Part shown: in pieces, positions 12,603 through 22,471 of the stretch | Layout of the letters: each line of letters begins with the position of its first letter | Numbering within the stretch: position 1 is the first letter of the stretch | NCBI GenBank assembly: GCA_948099385.1 | Contig: CANUEZ040000103.1 | Location: forward strand, 7,674,501-7,738,500 | Length of the DNA stretch: 64,000 bases | DNA from: Fasciola hepatica | Taxonomy: Eukaryota; Platyhelminthes; Trematoda; Plagiorchiida; Fasciolidae | Direction of reading: 5' to 3' | Notes under the pieces: generated by a model | What the model was told of the DNA's origin: nothing | The model's input: the letters and a program-made list of their open reading frames with translations, nothing else | Databases searched by the model: none | Position numbers and translations under genes: made by a program

Positions 12603-15010
12603 TTAGTTTTTCCCAACTTTGTATTCATTAGTATGCCTATTTTCTTTGGTTAAATGTCTGACGTCACCGGAAATGATGAGACCGTGCCCACGCGCCAGAT
12701 TTACGAGCTCACCAGAGAGCGGGCCGTGTCCTAGCCCCATTCTTAAGGACTCTCCAGAGGCCGTGGATATAGTGGAGCTGATGACGAGGATAGTAGCCTT
12801 CGAAGCAGAGATAGTTGGTCTTAAAACTTTAGGTAAAACCACTTGCTCCATATCTCCTTCTAACCAGGCTATGGCGGTATCAAAACAACTAATTTTAGAT
12901 ACCGCGAAGAAATTGCAAGCTTCGGCATCTAGTGCTAAACGAGTAATTACATGGGGCAGAGCTCCTAGAGGTGCAAATCCAACGCAAATAACCCTAGAAA
13001 TATTCAGATCGCTGGAGGAGTCGCACTCAAACCCTACCAAATGCTCCTGGCTGATCTCCAAAAGGCACAAACAGACATCGGGTTTAATCCTGGAATTCTC
13101 TTCGGAGGAACCGGCAACCAAACTGCTCGCGCAAAAACCTATTAATAAGGTGTCCTATACCTCGGTGCTTGGAGTAGCACCTGGCCATTTATTCTCTACT
13201 CTCTTGCGACAAGCCGTATTGGGGAAAACCTACTACTCCGCCCCACGTGGCTCACACAGTGATCGACTGCTTCAACATAGCCACTTTCGCACAGGAGCAT
13301 TTGAACCGCGACCAACAGAGGGAAATTTCCCATCTTACCCGCTGAGATTGGTACCTCAGGCAACCCCCCTTATGTCCCCACCACCCATTGTGTTGGCACT
13401 GCCCGTTATAAGAGCGCCTCCTTTACAGACGATAAACCCCTTTCTATTAGAATTTCTTCTGTTTCTAGGAAGCAGGCACCGAAAAGCCTGTAAACAAATC
13501 GTCTCCGTCTGCCGAACAAAATGCTAGAGCTTAGATGACTAGCGAAAGAAAAGAAACCCCACATCATTGCTATCAAGGATATTTGGCTCACACCAGACCA
13601 TCAAGATGGTGAAGTGAGAATACCAGGTTACTCCCACCTCCGTCATGATTCAGGAAGAGGATGTGCTGGGGGAGTTGTTCTCCGCATAAGCGACCTCCTA
13701 CCTCGAGCGTCTCCTTTCGATATACATCATCAACGCAACATGGCTTCCTTCATGGCGGATCATGCATCACCAATATGCTGACCGTTACGGATAGCCTGGC
13801 ATAGACTCACGATGCTGGTAAGATATCTCATGCCGCATTCACCGAGTTTGCCAAAGCCTTCGATAGTGTCCCGCATATTCGGATTGTGTACAAACTGAGG
13901 ATGTACGGCTTTTCCGGTCGCCCACTGTTCCTGATTGAGGACTTTTAGAAAAACTGAACCTCCTCGGTTCGCGTGTGTGCGTCTCGGTCTCAACCTTCCC
14001 CCATGGTAAAGGAGTCCCCTAGGGCTCTGTCCTCGGTGCTCTCCTATTCCTCACTTACACCAATGACCTCCCTGATGTGGTTCCGGTTAGCACAGAGATG
14101 TACGCGGATGAGGTCACAATCTGCGACACGCAGGCAAATGCTGTGCAGTCAGCCATTTATTCTGTCAATCGTTGGTCGACTGAGTGTAGCCTCAAAATAA
14201 ATGATGACGAATGTGCAAGCATGTCATTTGGCAATGCTCCGGTCCATTTCTTCAAGATATGTGGAAACACATAAATCGAAATAGTGGATCAATACAAGAT
14301 CCTTGGTTTCTGGCTGCAAAGTAATCTCTAATTCTCCTCCTACCAAGAAAAAGCTAGTAAAACTGCTTCCCGGGTTTTGAACCATATAAGACCAACTTTT
14401 CCGATGTTCCTCAAGGAGGGCTGCCACCTTGTATATGGAACCTATTGTCAACCTCTTTTAGAAAGTGGCAGCCAGATAGCACACATTGACTTCGTCAGGG
14501 ATCGGGACATCTTGGAGCGGATTCAATGGAAATTGCCTGAAATTGAATATGGCTTACGTTTTACCCTCTACCCGGTTCGTCAAATATCACTTAATCTCTA
14601 CTCTCTTGAGACAAGCCGTATTGGGGAAAACCTATTCCTGATGTATGGTCTATTCTCAACGGTCCTTGTGGATCAGTTTTTCATTCGTCCGAACTTGGAT
14701 ACTCTGTGGGGACACATGAGGAAACTCTTCTAAACCAGTCCACGCACTCTGATTTGACAATATTTCTTCTGGCCCCGGATAACATCTCTATGGAATAGTC
14801 TTTCACAGGAGGAAGTGATTGCCTCCTCAAAAGAGGCATTTAGGGCCAGACTAGACAACTAGTTATGACTAAGGCCAATTCCAACCAATTGTCCGATCGC
14901 TGTCGCAAAGATTATTCTCCTTCCTAGTTTTACGTCTCGTCTTCAATCTTATACTTGTACATGTACGCAGTTATACATAGATCTATTCTCCTCCCTCTTA
15001 CAATTTGCTC
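12603..15010 (+). mobile_element. Decayed CR1-like non-LTR retrotransposon, left arm
   Basis: In order: an ORF1 remnant (12619-13527); an endonuclease fragment near 13545-13740 with the IAI..IWLTPD, IPGY and RGCAGGVVL blocks; then, after an internal deletion, RT sequence from about 13780 with AKAFDSVPH, GSVLG.LLF, YADEVTI (active site DD changed to DE) and the downstream LNHIRPTFP block. The far C-terminal LWNSLS...ARLDN block ends near 14864, followed by a 3' UTR-like stretch to about 15010. Several stops and frame changes show that it is dead. A 40-bp segment occurs twice inside it (13193-13232 and 14595-14634). Confidence 0.85.
12619..13527 (+). pseudogene. ORF1-like remnant of the CR1-like element, left arm
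   Basis: A 302-codon open frame. The central part reads like the nucleic-acid-binding ORF1 of CR1-like elements: helix-rich VDIVELMTRIVAFEAEIVGLK, then K.LQASASSAKRVITWG, then F...EE.A..LLAQKP. The N-terminus is in a different frame from an ATG at 12653 that would start a typical ORF1, so the frame is already shifted. From about residue 190 it runs into the duplicated 40-bp segment and sequence that belongs elsewhere in the element. It probably encodes nothing functional. Confidence 0.6.
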
Positions 15011-15418
15011 TTCTGTGTAAATTTTAAAACAACAAAACTAGTGATGTATTGATGTATCCATATTCATATTGTCTGACTCATGCACTACATAGGAAACATT
15101 TATTTCTTGTCCTAACGTCGCTTTTGCCTCCTTGCTGTCGAGTTTTGCCATTCCAGCTCGGTGGAACCGGAGAAAAAAGGGGCATACAGGAACCAGAAAC
15201 GTTTGGGCTCAAGCCTTGCACCCGTGAACTGCTCTAGGGCTTCAAGAATTCAAGACCGAAAACATCCAGAGAAATGACTTCACTACCAGTGTTGTCACTG
15301 AACCAGGTTCCTTGTAGTAGTATGACTCCAAGTTGTTCATATTCCTCACACAGGATAAGGTCTTTTAGATAATCGAGGCATCCAGTACCTAAGCACATTT
15401 GAGAAGTGAGAATAATTA
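15011..15418. other. No recognisable gene
   Basis: Sequence between the CR1-like 3' end and the first copy of the unclassified dispersed repeat. It has only two short ORFs (62 and 74 codons) on opposite strands. The mirror is 40621-41028. Confidence 0.45.
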
Positions 15419-15642
15419 GTATGCACATGTTTGATATTTTTTGTCGCCGAACAGCCACTTTACATCCAGCATGATGTTTCTTTAATATTCTACAAGCTTA
15501 AGCGTGAATCCAATTTATCCTTTCTTGCTTTTTCCTTGATAAACTTTCGTACTGTGATTGCGAACATGATGAATTTCACAGATTTGCCAGAGTACTCCGG
15601 CCTTTCCTAACGGAACATTATTCTTCAAGGCAACCAAGTTCA
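15419..15642 (+). repeat. Dispersed repeat unit, copy 1, left arm
   Basis: About 220 bp, similar (roughly 80% by eye) and in the same orientation to 19602-19830. Shared words include TTTGATNTTTT.TGTCGCCGAACAGCC, ACAAGCTTAAGC, CTTGATAAACTTTCG and GGCAACCAAG. It is not assigned to a family. The mirror is 40397-40620. Confidence 0.75.
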
Positions 15643-15849
15643 GTTCGGTTCAGTTCCGTTTCCACAGAACGAAAGTGGCCGCTAGCAATCGAGCGTCCAG
15701 ATCGTTGTGTTGTTGGCGAGTTTCTTGGCTCCGAACACTGCGCGCTGAATGTTTTGTCTCAAAGGCAGAATTCATCAGGCAGTATCATTTTCACAGACGT
15801 GAGTTCATTGACAAAAATGGCAGGGGTTCATAAGCTCACCCATGTTTCA

Positions 15850-17030
15850 CACAGCTATCTCTGAGAGCGCTGTGTTCCAGGGTGAATCTAGGGCTTTCTA
15901 GAAAGTTGGTACATTGCTGTATCGGACAGCATCTTCTGACAGTCTATTCCACATAGGTAAAACCCTATTTGCAAGAAGTTAAGACCGTATTTCAAGCGTT
16001 GAGTATGCTCTCTGTAGTTTAATACTGTGTCCCCTGGTGCCGCACCCAGGGGCAGAAATGAACAAATCATCCATGCCTATACCCGACAGACCCTCTACAA
16101 TCTTGAATGTTTCTTTTAGGTTACCTCGCCCTCTACGCTGCTCTGAAGAGAAGAGATTAAGATACTTTAGAGGCTGGGCGTAAGTTTCATCCTCTGATCG
16201 GTGGTTATTCTAGTTGCAAGTAGCTTCACTCCCTCCAAGCACTCCCTATCCTTGCGATAATAGGGAGCCCATACCTGCACATAATACTCCAGAAGAGGTC
16301 CCATGAAAGCCTTGTAAAACGAAATGAAGACTTCTGGTCTTTTGTATGTGAGAGTACTACATAATCTAGTTAATACCCTCTGGCTATATCGGCAACTCCC
16401 TGGCACCGCCCTGAAGGCCTGAAGTCCTGTGTGACTATCACACCTAGGTCTTTTACCTCCGACACCCTTTAAAACGGAATGCTGCTCGTTTCGTCCATGT
16501 TAGTGGTCAGGACTTGGTATTTGGCAAGACTCGGCGGTAAGTTCCATCGTTCTGCCCATCTGAGCATCGCATTTATATCCTGTGCTAAATCGCCTACCGC
16601 TATCTTCACATCATCTGCAAGGATGAAACACGGGTAGCTCAATTCTTCCGCTAGATCATTCTTACACAAAAGGAAGAGCAAAGGCCTCAGTACTGAACCC
16701 TGTGGCACACCACTCGTAACCCTCTCCGGTTTCGGTAGATAGTCGCCCACCTTGACACAGAAGCTACGATTCCCTGGAAAGTGCGCTACCCAATCTCTTG
16801 CTTTCTCGTTTATCCCAAAACCTGCAGTGTATAGTCCAGCAAGCGATGACTCACAGAGTCGAAAGCCTTGTTGAAATCCAAATAGAGAACCTCCACTGTC
16901 GTACCTTCATCCAATTGTCTTCTGGTATCGTCTAAGAACATCGGCAGATTTGTCAAACACGATCTTTCTTAACAAACCCATGTTGCGCAAGTGTCAGTAG
17001 ATCGTTAATAACCACGTGGATAAATACAAC
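15850..17030 (-). mobile_element. Second CR1-like RT fragment, left arm
   Basis: Minus-strand remains of a non-LTR RT. In element order: a finger region near 16990-17030, LYLDF.KAFDSVSH near 16880-16900, then GVPQGSVL (open piece 16469-16750), and an active site reading LADDVKI with both Asp kept. Next come W...W...L...K.., the thumb-like FYKAFMGPLLEY..QVWAPYY block (16167-16406), and the C-terminal RRGRGNL, LF, RGH and WNRLS blocks typical of CR1-like ends (15888-16140). There is no ORF1 or endonuclease, so it is a 5'-truncated copy with stops and frameshifts. It differs in sequence from the element at 12603-15010. Confidence 0.85.
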
Positions 17031-18570
17031 AGTAGCAAAGAAACATAGCTGGCAAAAATGATAAGGTGGCAGGTAGGAGAAAAACAGTTTATGTATTTTA
17101 TAAAAAGTGGATCACCTGATGCAGACAAAACAGAACTCTGAGGTACAAGTGCTTATCAGATGTGCATATGTGGGACATGATACCTCGTAAGATGAAGATA
17201 CTGCATTGCGACAGCCCTAAGTAGGCAAACGGAGGAACTGACAGACAAAGCAAACAATCACCGAATCATCAAACACTGGAGATATATTTCGCAGCGATGT
17301 ATATTGTTTGAAAATTGCGGTACGGAAGTGAATGGCGAAAATAAATGGGTCAGCTTTCGAATATATCAGTAAAAGTAGCAAAAAGCGGTGAGTTTTATCT
17401 TGGGGAATGGTTCAGTTTACGAATGGGACTGATGAATAGTTTGATGGTAAACCGCAGGGGAGTGAACATTGAACAGAGATACAAGAATGTTGATGAGTTT
17501 TCAAGTATGCGATAATTATGCACTAAGGCAAGCAAACTTTTGCTGGGCATAAAAAGCGGTAAGTTGTTATGGCGGATTTGGAAGCGAGCCAGAAGGTAAT
17601 TCGATGTCCGCTGGAGAAGACAGCAGCATATTTGCAGCATTTCGAGTATATGAATAGTGTTTTTTGGTTATTTATTTTTATCTATTTAATCAGCAACTTT
17701 TGCTAGCGGGTAGAGCTGACCGTGCGCTGGACGCCTGACCTGAAACAACTACTGGAGGCAGGAGGTGCGATCCACCAACCTAGTCGTGCTCGCAGTTCGT
17801 TGCAGACGTCCTGCACATCCGATGTGCACCGATCAAAGCGGTGAAACTAAACGGGTCCTCCAACGGCGGGGTTTGCACATGTGATGTTGGCGAGGTCACA
17901 TAGCCGTAGAGATGGAATGCTCTAGGAGACCGCAAATAGATTGCTAGGGATCCACGAGAACAGGGTCAATGAGGAAGCGACGGAATGATGGCCGGGTATC
18001 AGATTTTCAGTCGGGAGTGTGGGCCAGACCGTTCGCCGGTATTGTCTCCGGATCAGTCCAAGGCATCAAAAGGAAGATGCACGCTGGTTGGTGTCTGGAA
18101 AGAAAAATGGAGAGACGTATTCTGGGATGCTCCCGGCTTAGGATCAACGGTTATTAGTGAAAAGAAAAATCTAGTAACTCAGACACGGACTACGTTGGGG
18201 AAAATGAGAGCTATGAGTTATTGGGAGTGAATAAGAATACAAAAATAATGACGAGAACTAGGAATATGGATGATGATTTGGAGGTGAATGGTGGTCGCCG
18301 GAATTGGATTAAGGATTGGAATACCGGGGCAAAATAAGGAAGGGGAATGGGGCCAGTTTGAACCGAGTAAAGCGAATTAAGTATGATGGAGATAGATTAG
18401 AGATGATGGAGCTCGTTATTTGGGGGGAATCTATCAAGAGTAGCGTCAACGATGTAAATCATTATGTTTAATACTGAAAATCTGGCGATCATCAGCATCA
18501 TCGTCGTACAGCGTTAAACAGTGGGGCAAGGCCCACTGACCTCTGCCTTTCTCACCATGTTGCATGCTGA
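17031..18570. other. Unclassified, probably repetitive sequence
   Basis: No gene recognised. The left part (17031-17700) is AT-rich. From about 17700 to 18230 the sequence becomes markedly richer in G+C, with two overlapping ORFs of 62 and 81 codons, and then reverts. The stretch 18460-18570, ending beside the RTE tail, contains simple CATCATCG-type words. It may be part of an unrecognised element. The mirror is 37469-39008. Confidence 0.4.
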
Positions 18571-18761
18571 ATTAGAAAGAAGGAATATACAAGATGGACA
18601 GAGACTGGATCTACATGGGTGGGAAAAGAAAAGAATGCCCTAGTAGCCAAAACACGGAATACACAGTCTAACTGTTCAATCGCACATCGATCAGTCATTC
18701 TAATTCGATAGAAAGTGACAACACGAACGCCGCTAATCGCGGTTCGCAGCCGTATCCTTCG
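18571..18761 (-). mobile_element. RTE 3'-tail fragment, left arm
   Basis: Reverse complement of the last 190 bp of the RTE element in the spacer (about 34900-35089). It covers the end of the reading frame (MAA.RDWRR.C block) plus the complete 3' UTR, ending with the same ATTAGAAAG terminus. It is severely 5'-truncated, which is normal for target-primed non-LTR insertions. It abuts the foldback element. The mirror is 37278-37468. Confidence 0.9.
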
Positions 18762-18765
18762 ATCG

Positions 18766-19606
18766 GTTTTTTACTATTATGCCGATCGGTTTTCGGACAG
18801 TTCGTTTAGTGGCCATTTTACATGGAATAACATTGAAATCATACGGAGGAAACTGACGACCGATTTAACGTGCAATGCTTGGTTGGCGTTTTGTTTTAAT
18901 GAATTTCTTTATTTTATCAAAGTGTCGTCAAAACCCCGGTATACACTGCTCGGTTTTATTCCCTTGAAAAGGGTCAAATAAGGACAATTATTTGGAAAAA
19001 TTATATACAAGAAAAAGAAGTGAGCATCGTGGTACGTATTTTGCGTTATGGAATGAAATTACCGAACCATATCAGGTATTCCAAACAAATGGTACAAACC
19101 GCTGGGAAACCCTTTAGAAACCGTCCGGGAAATCGGTCTGGAACCACTCAGAAACTGTTCAAAAACCGATTGACATAATGGTAAAAGCCGCTGGAAAACC
19201 GGCCAAAAATTGGCCAAAAACCGATCGGTTTCTTAGCGATTTTGGGCCAGTTCCTGAGTGTTTGGTGCAAATCGTTTGAAAAACCTGATAAGCTTCGCTA
19301 ATTTCTTTCACCTTTCCCAAATTACCTATTACGATATTCATTTCTATGACATAGTTTATGATTTTCCAATTATTTGTTGTTATTTTACCTATTTCGAGGG
19401 GATAAAATGGAATAATCTATACCGAGGTTTTGGGGACATTTCGATGAAAGAAAGCAATACATTACCATAAAACGCCAACCAAGCATTGCACGTTAAATCG
19501 GTCGTCAGTTTCCTCCGTATGAATTTGACGTTCATCTGTGTAAAATGGCTACCAAACAAACCGACTGAAAACCGAATTACGAACGGGAATGGTGCTACAA
19601 GTATGG
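18766..19606. repeat. Foldback (hairpin) element, left arm
   Basis: An imperfect palindrome of about 840 bp centred near 19185. Its two halves share ATACGGAGGAAACTGACG..., the TTTAACGTGCAATGCTTGG block (18868-18886 and, inverted, near 19483-19501), a TTATTCCC/ATCCCCTCGAA block, and a TATCAGGT.TT.CAAAC block, all in mirrored order. The centre is dense in words such as CCGATCGGTTT and TTGGCC. ORFs of 88 and 85 codons from the two halves are similar to each other only because the halves are. This fits a foldback or MITE-like DNA element, though no transposase or clear target duplication was found. The mirror is 36433-37273. Confidence 0.8.
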
Positions 19607-19830
19607 ATATGGACATGTTTGATGTTTTCTGTCGCCGAACAGCCACTTTACATTCAGCATGGTGTTTCTCCAGTATTCCACAAGCTTAAGCATTGATCAA
19701 ATTCATCCTATTTTTTACTTGTTCCTTGATAAACTTTCGTGTTGTGATTGCAAACATGATAAATTTCATAAATTTGCCACAGTGCTTCGGCACTTCCCCA
19801 CGGAGAAATAATCGTTGTGGCAACCAAGCT
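19602..19830 (+). repeat. Dispersed repeat unit, copy 2, left arm
   Basis: Second copy of the unit at 15419-15642, directly abutting the foldback element that ends near 19606. The mirror is 36209-36437. Confidence 0.75.
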
Positions 19831-20953
19831 TGATAAACACAAAATAATTGTTGCTGCTGTATGGGCTACATGGTAAATAACTCCGACGACGGAAGGCGGG
19901 ATAAAGCCACGGCCAGTCATAAAGGCTTTGCCTCGACGACGAATATATGATTGCAATGAGCCCTAAATTAATAGTGCGGAAAATCTTTGCCTTCAACAAA
20001 CCGACAGCATCCCTGTAAACACAAATTCTTTTATCACAGGAGAATAAAACAATTTTGATTAAGGCAGGTGTTAGCTGTCGAGAGACTTGCAAGATAAGGC
20101 TTACAAAGGGTAGCATATATTGATTCCGTTAGGGAATTCAGTTCAAAAGCATCCGGTTTTGACGGTCAGTTTAATTTTTGGATAAGTAATTAGTGCATGA
20201 TGAGTCATGAAGGGCTCAAATGGACATTATTTAGGGGGGAAATATTGTAAATACGTAGTTCCTCGTGAACTATAGCCTCGAATTCAATATTATTGCATTT
20301 TCGGACGGAATACTTCCTGTGCGTCTTGTTGATGGATGGAAATAAGAAAAAAAATGAGATAGTAGAAAGTTCGTTGACGCAATTATTAGACTGTTGCTAG
20401 AATTCAGTGGAAGAAAGCAATTTAGAAATTTAACACTCCTTCAGAAAAACACCTCGTATCACATCTCACGGGAGGCTTGTAAATGTTCTGATACAACAAG
20501 TTTCGTTTGTCCATTATTTTCTTTCAGATCTGTGAAGGTATATACAGAATAATGATTTGACCAATCCAATTAGTTTGATCTTAATTATAACGCCATTCCT
20601 TTGTTTGATGTACAACAAAATAAACTGTTTCTGGAAAGGATCCACGGGCCACCTCAGGATGCCGAATAAGGAAGCGCGGTGGCGGTGGGGAGATTCGATC
20701 TGAAAACGTCAAGGCCTGAAGTTCACGATTCCGAACACTTGACTATCGTTAGTTATCAGCGGTAAATTTCCCAGATCTGAAGCGAACTAAAATCATTCTT
20801 TGCTAGGAGGAGAAAGGATATTGGTTCATTTTAACACAAAATATTGAAGTCAAACATGTCTCTAAGATGCCTAAAAGCGTCATTTTCACTTGGAGCTGCG
20901 ATCCGAAATTCTACCTAATGACACGATGCAAATCAATTTCACTTACGTTGATT
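19831..20953. other. Inner end of left arm, no recognisable gene
   Basis: AT-rich sequence with one G+C-rich patch (20640-20760) but no ORF of note except a 116-codon frame over the repeat unit (19766-20116). A G-run of six at about 20234 is five in the right arm. The mirror is 35090-36208, which ends on the RTE terminus. Confidence 0.45.
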
Positions 20954-22471
20954 CCCTGGAAGTGATGAGTGCCACAACTATGCAAGTGGTCGAAAGAACT
21001 CGTTAAAAGCTCGAAATAAAGACCTCCTTGTCCTGGATTCGTTGCGCTCCACCTCGGATCTAGTCTGTCTCAAACGGTCAACCATACATGATCCGACAAA
21101 ATGTAATATAAATTATAACATGCTGATGAAAACTAGTTTATCTTGGTACGGATATGTGGAACCTCAAAGTGAAACTGTCAGCGAAAGAAAACCCGATTAT
21201 TGGGTTGATGTATAGTGTGTGTGTGTCTAACATATTCAGCTTTAGTAATAATGTTAGTTCCTAATTATAAGGATCTTCTGTGATAGACCATTTTCTTACG
21301 TATAGTGAATCAGAAATTGGTAACATCACTACCGTGGAATGAATTTCTGGGTTCTATAAGAGCGAATAACTTCAACAATGTTTACGAAGCAAGAACTGAG
21401 ACGCTTTCTGCATTTAGACTGCATACTTCTTGCTGAACTACTGCGAAATACGGAGAAACCAGTTGGTAGGACCTCCGATCAAGATGACAGGAGGAGCAGT
21501 GTACAGAAGAACATCAATTACATCAATTCGGTTTTAGTTAAATTGCATGAAAATTACCATTATTTCAATCAGAGATCAGGATATGATCCTGAGCTAGGCT
21601 GGAGTTGAACGAGGTGGAACATTGCGCATCTGATTAAATGATAACAGATGTTCAATTGGTCTTAAAATTCGTGACAACCAAACGCGTGTTCGAATGGGAT
21701 GTTCGCTAGGATTAAGAACGGTGTAACTGTTTATTCTGCATGCTAGTTACAAAGCCGTTATCGTAGCTTCTACTCCCCTGGTGATCAACGGAAGCCTTGA
21801 TCCAGGGGGCTGTATTCAATGACTGCACCAGCTGTACAAACTGATCGCATTATAGAGGCTACAATATTCAACTTGCTGTGTGAATTTATCACTCGTAATG
21901 GTTTGCATTAGCGATCTTTTGCGATTAGATTTACATAACTCCAAGGCATTTTATGCGCATCATAAGAATTGTATTTTCAATTTGTCACTAGCACGACGGA
22001 TCCAACATTTTAGTTATTTGACTTATTCAGAAGGAATTGGTATTGATACCGATAACTTGTTACCGCATGCGGTCAGCCAATGAGGTAAAGCATTGTGAAT
22101 CCCTGACTCCATAGCGTTTAGACTAGATTAGACTCTGCATAATTCCACGTAATCCATTATTAGTTTGTATGAACCCGTAGATAATCTTGGTTTCATGGCA
22201 AATTTTACTCGCGAGAATTATCTCAGCGTGCGAAAAATAGCGTCCATGCTATGAGACCGGACCTTTATAGGGTTGCTATATTTTTGATTGTCTACATACT
22301 AACAAGCACAAGAAAATTCCAGCGTGGAATGAAGTTTGAACGGACAGGAAGGAGCCCGCAAAAATGTTTCTAAGACCTGAAAACACTACACAGAAAAGTA
22401 ATAGAAATCTCGGCCACGAAGTTCATCGAAACCGTTGCCTGTGAATTTTTCAGACGCATCACAACCCAACA
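20954..22471. other. Spacer, unique sequence without recognised gene
   Basis: First part of the single-copy spacer. A 76-codon plus ORF (21378-21608), charged and without recognised domain, and a 67-codon ORF (21880-22083) are at chance length. There is a short GT run near 21216. I see no element. Confidence 0.45.

Larger units (their letters stand above)
1..20953 (+). repeat. Left arm of a giant inverted repeat
   Basis: The whole interval is the reverse complement of 35087-56035. Base 1 pairs with 56035 and base 20953 with 35087. The sum of paired coordinates rises only from 56036 to 56040 along the arm. That rise is four single-base homopolymer differences (near 291, 6247, 13517 and 20234), each one base longer in the left arm. 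Substitutions are few, about two dozen noticed by eye, and are clustered at 1186-1867. Matching stops sharply at 20953/35087. The outer end coincides with the window edge, so the true arm may extend further. No mobile element is present in one arm and absent from the other. Confidence 0.97.

Noticed and set aside
18715..19646. ORFs of 88 and 85 codons sharing a peptide block (and their mirror copies)
   Set aside because: They resemble each other only because they lie in the two halves of the foldback element, and neither has domain features.
20640..20760. Possible tRNA-derived SINE: a GATTCGATC word in a G+C-rich patch
   Set aside because: The B-box match is imperfect, and no A box, tail or second copy outside the mirror was found.
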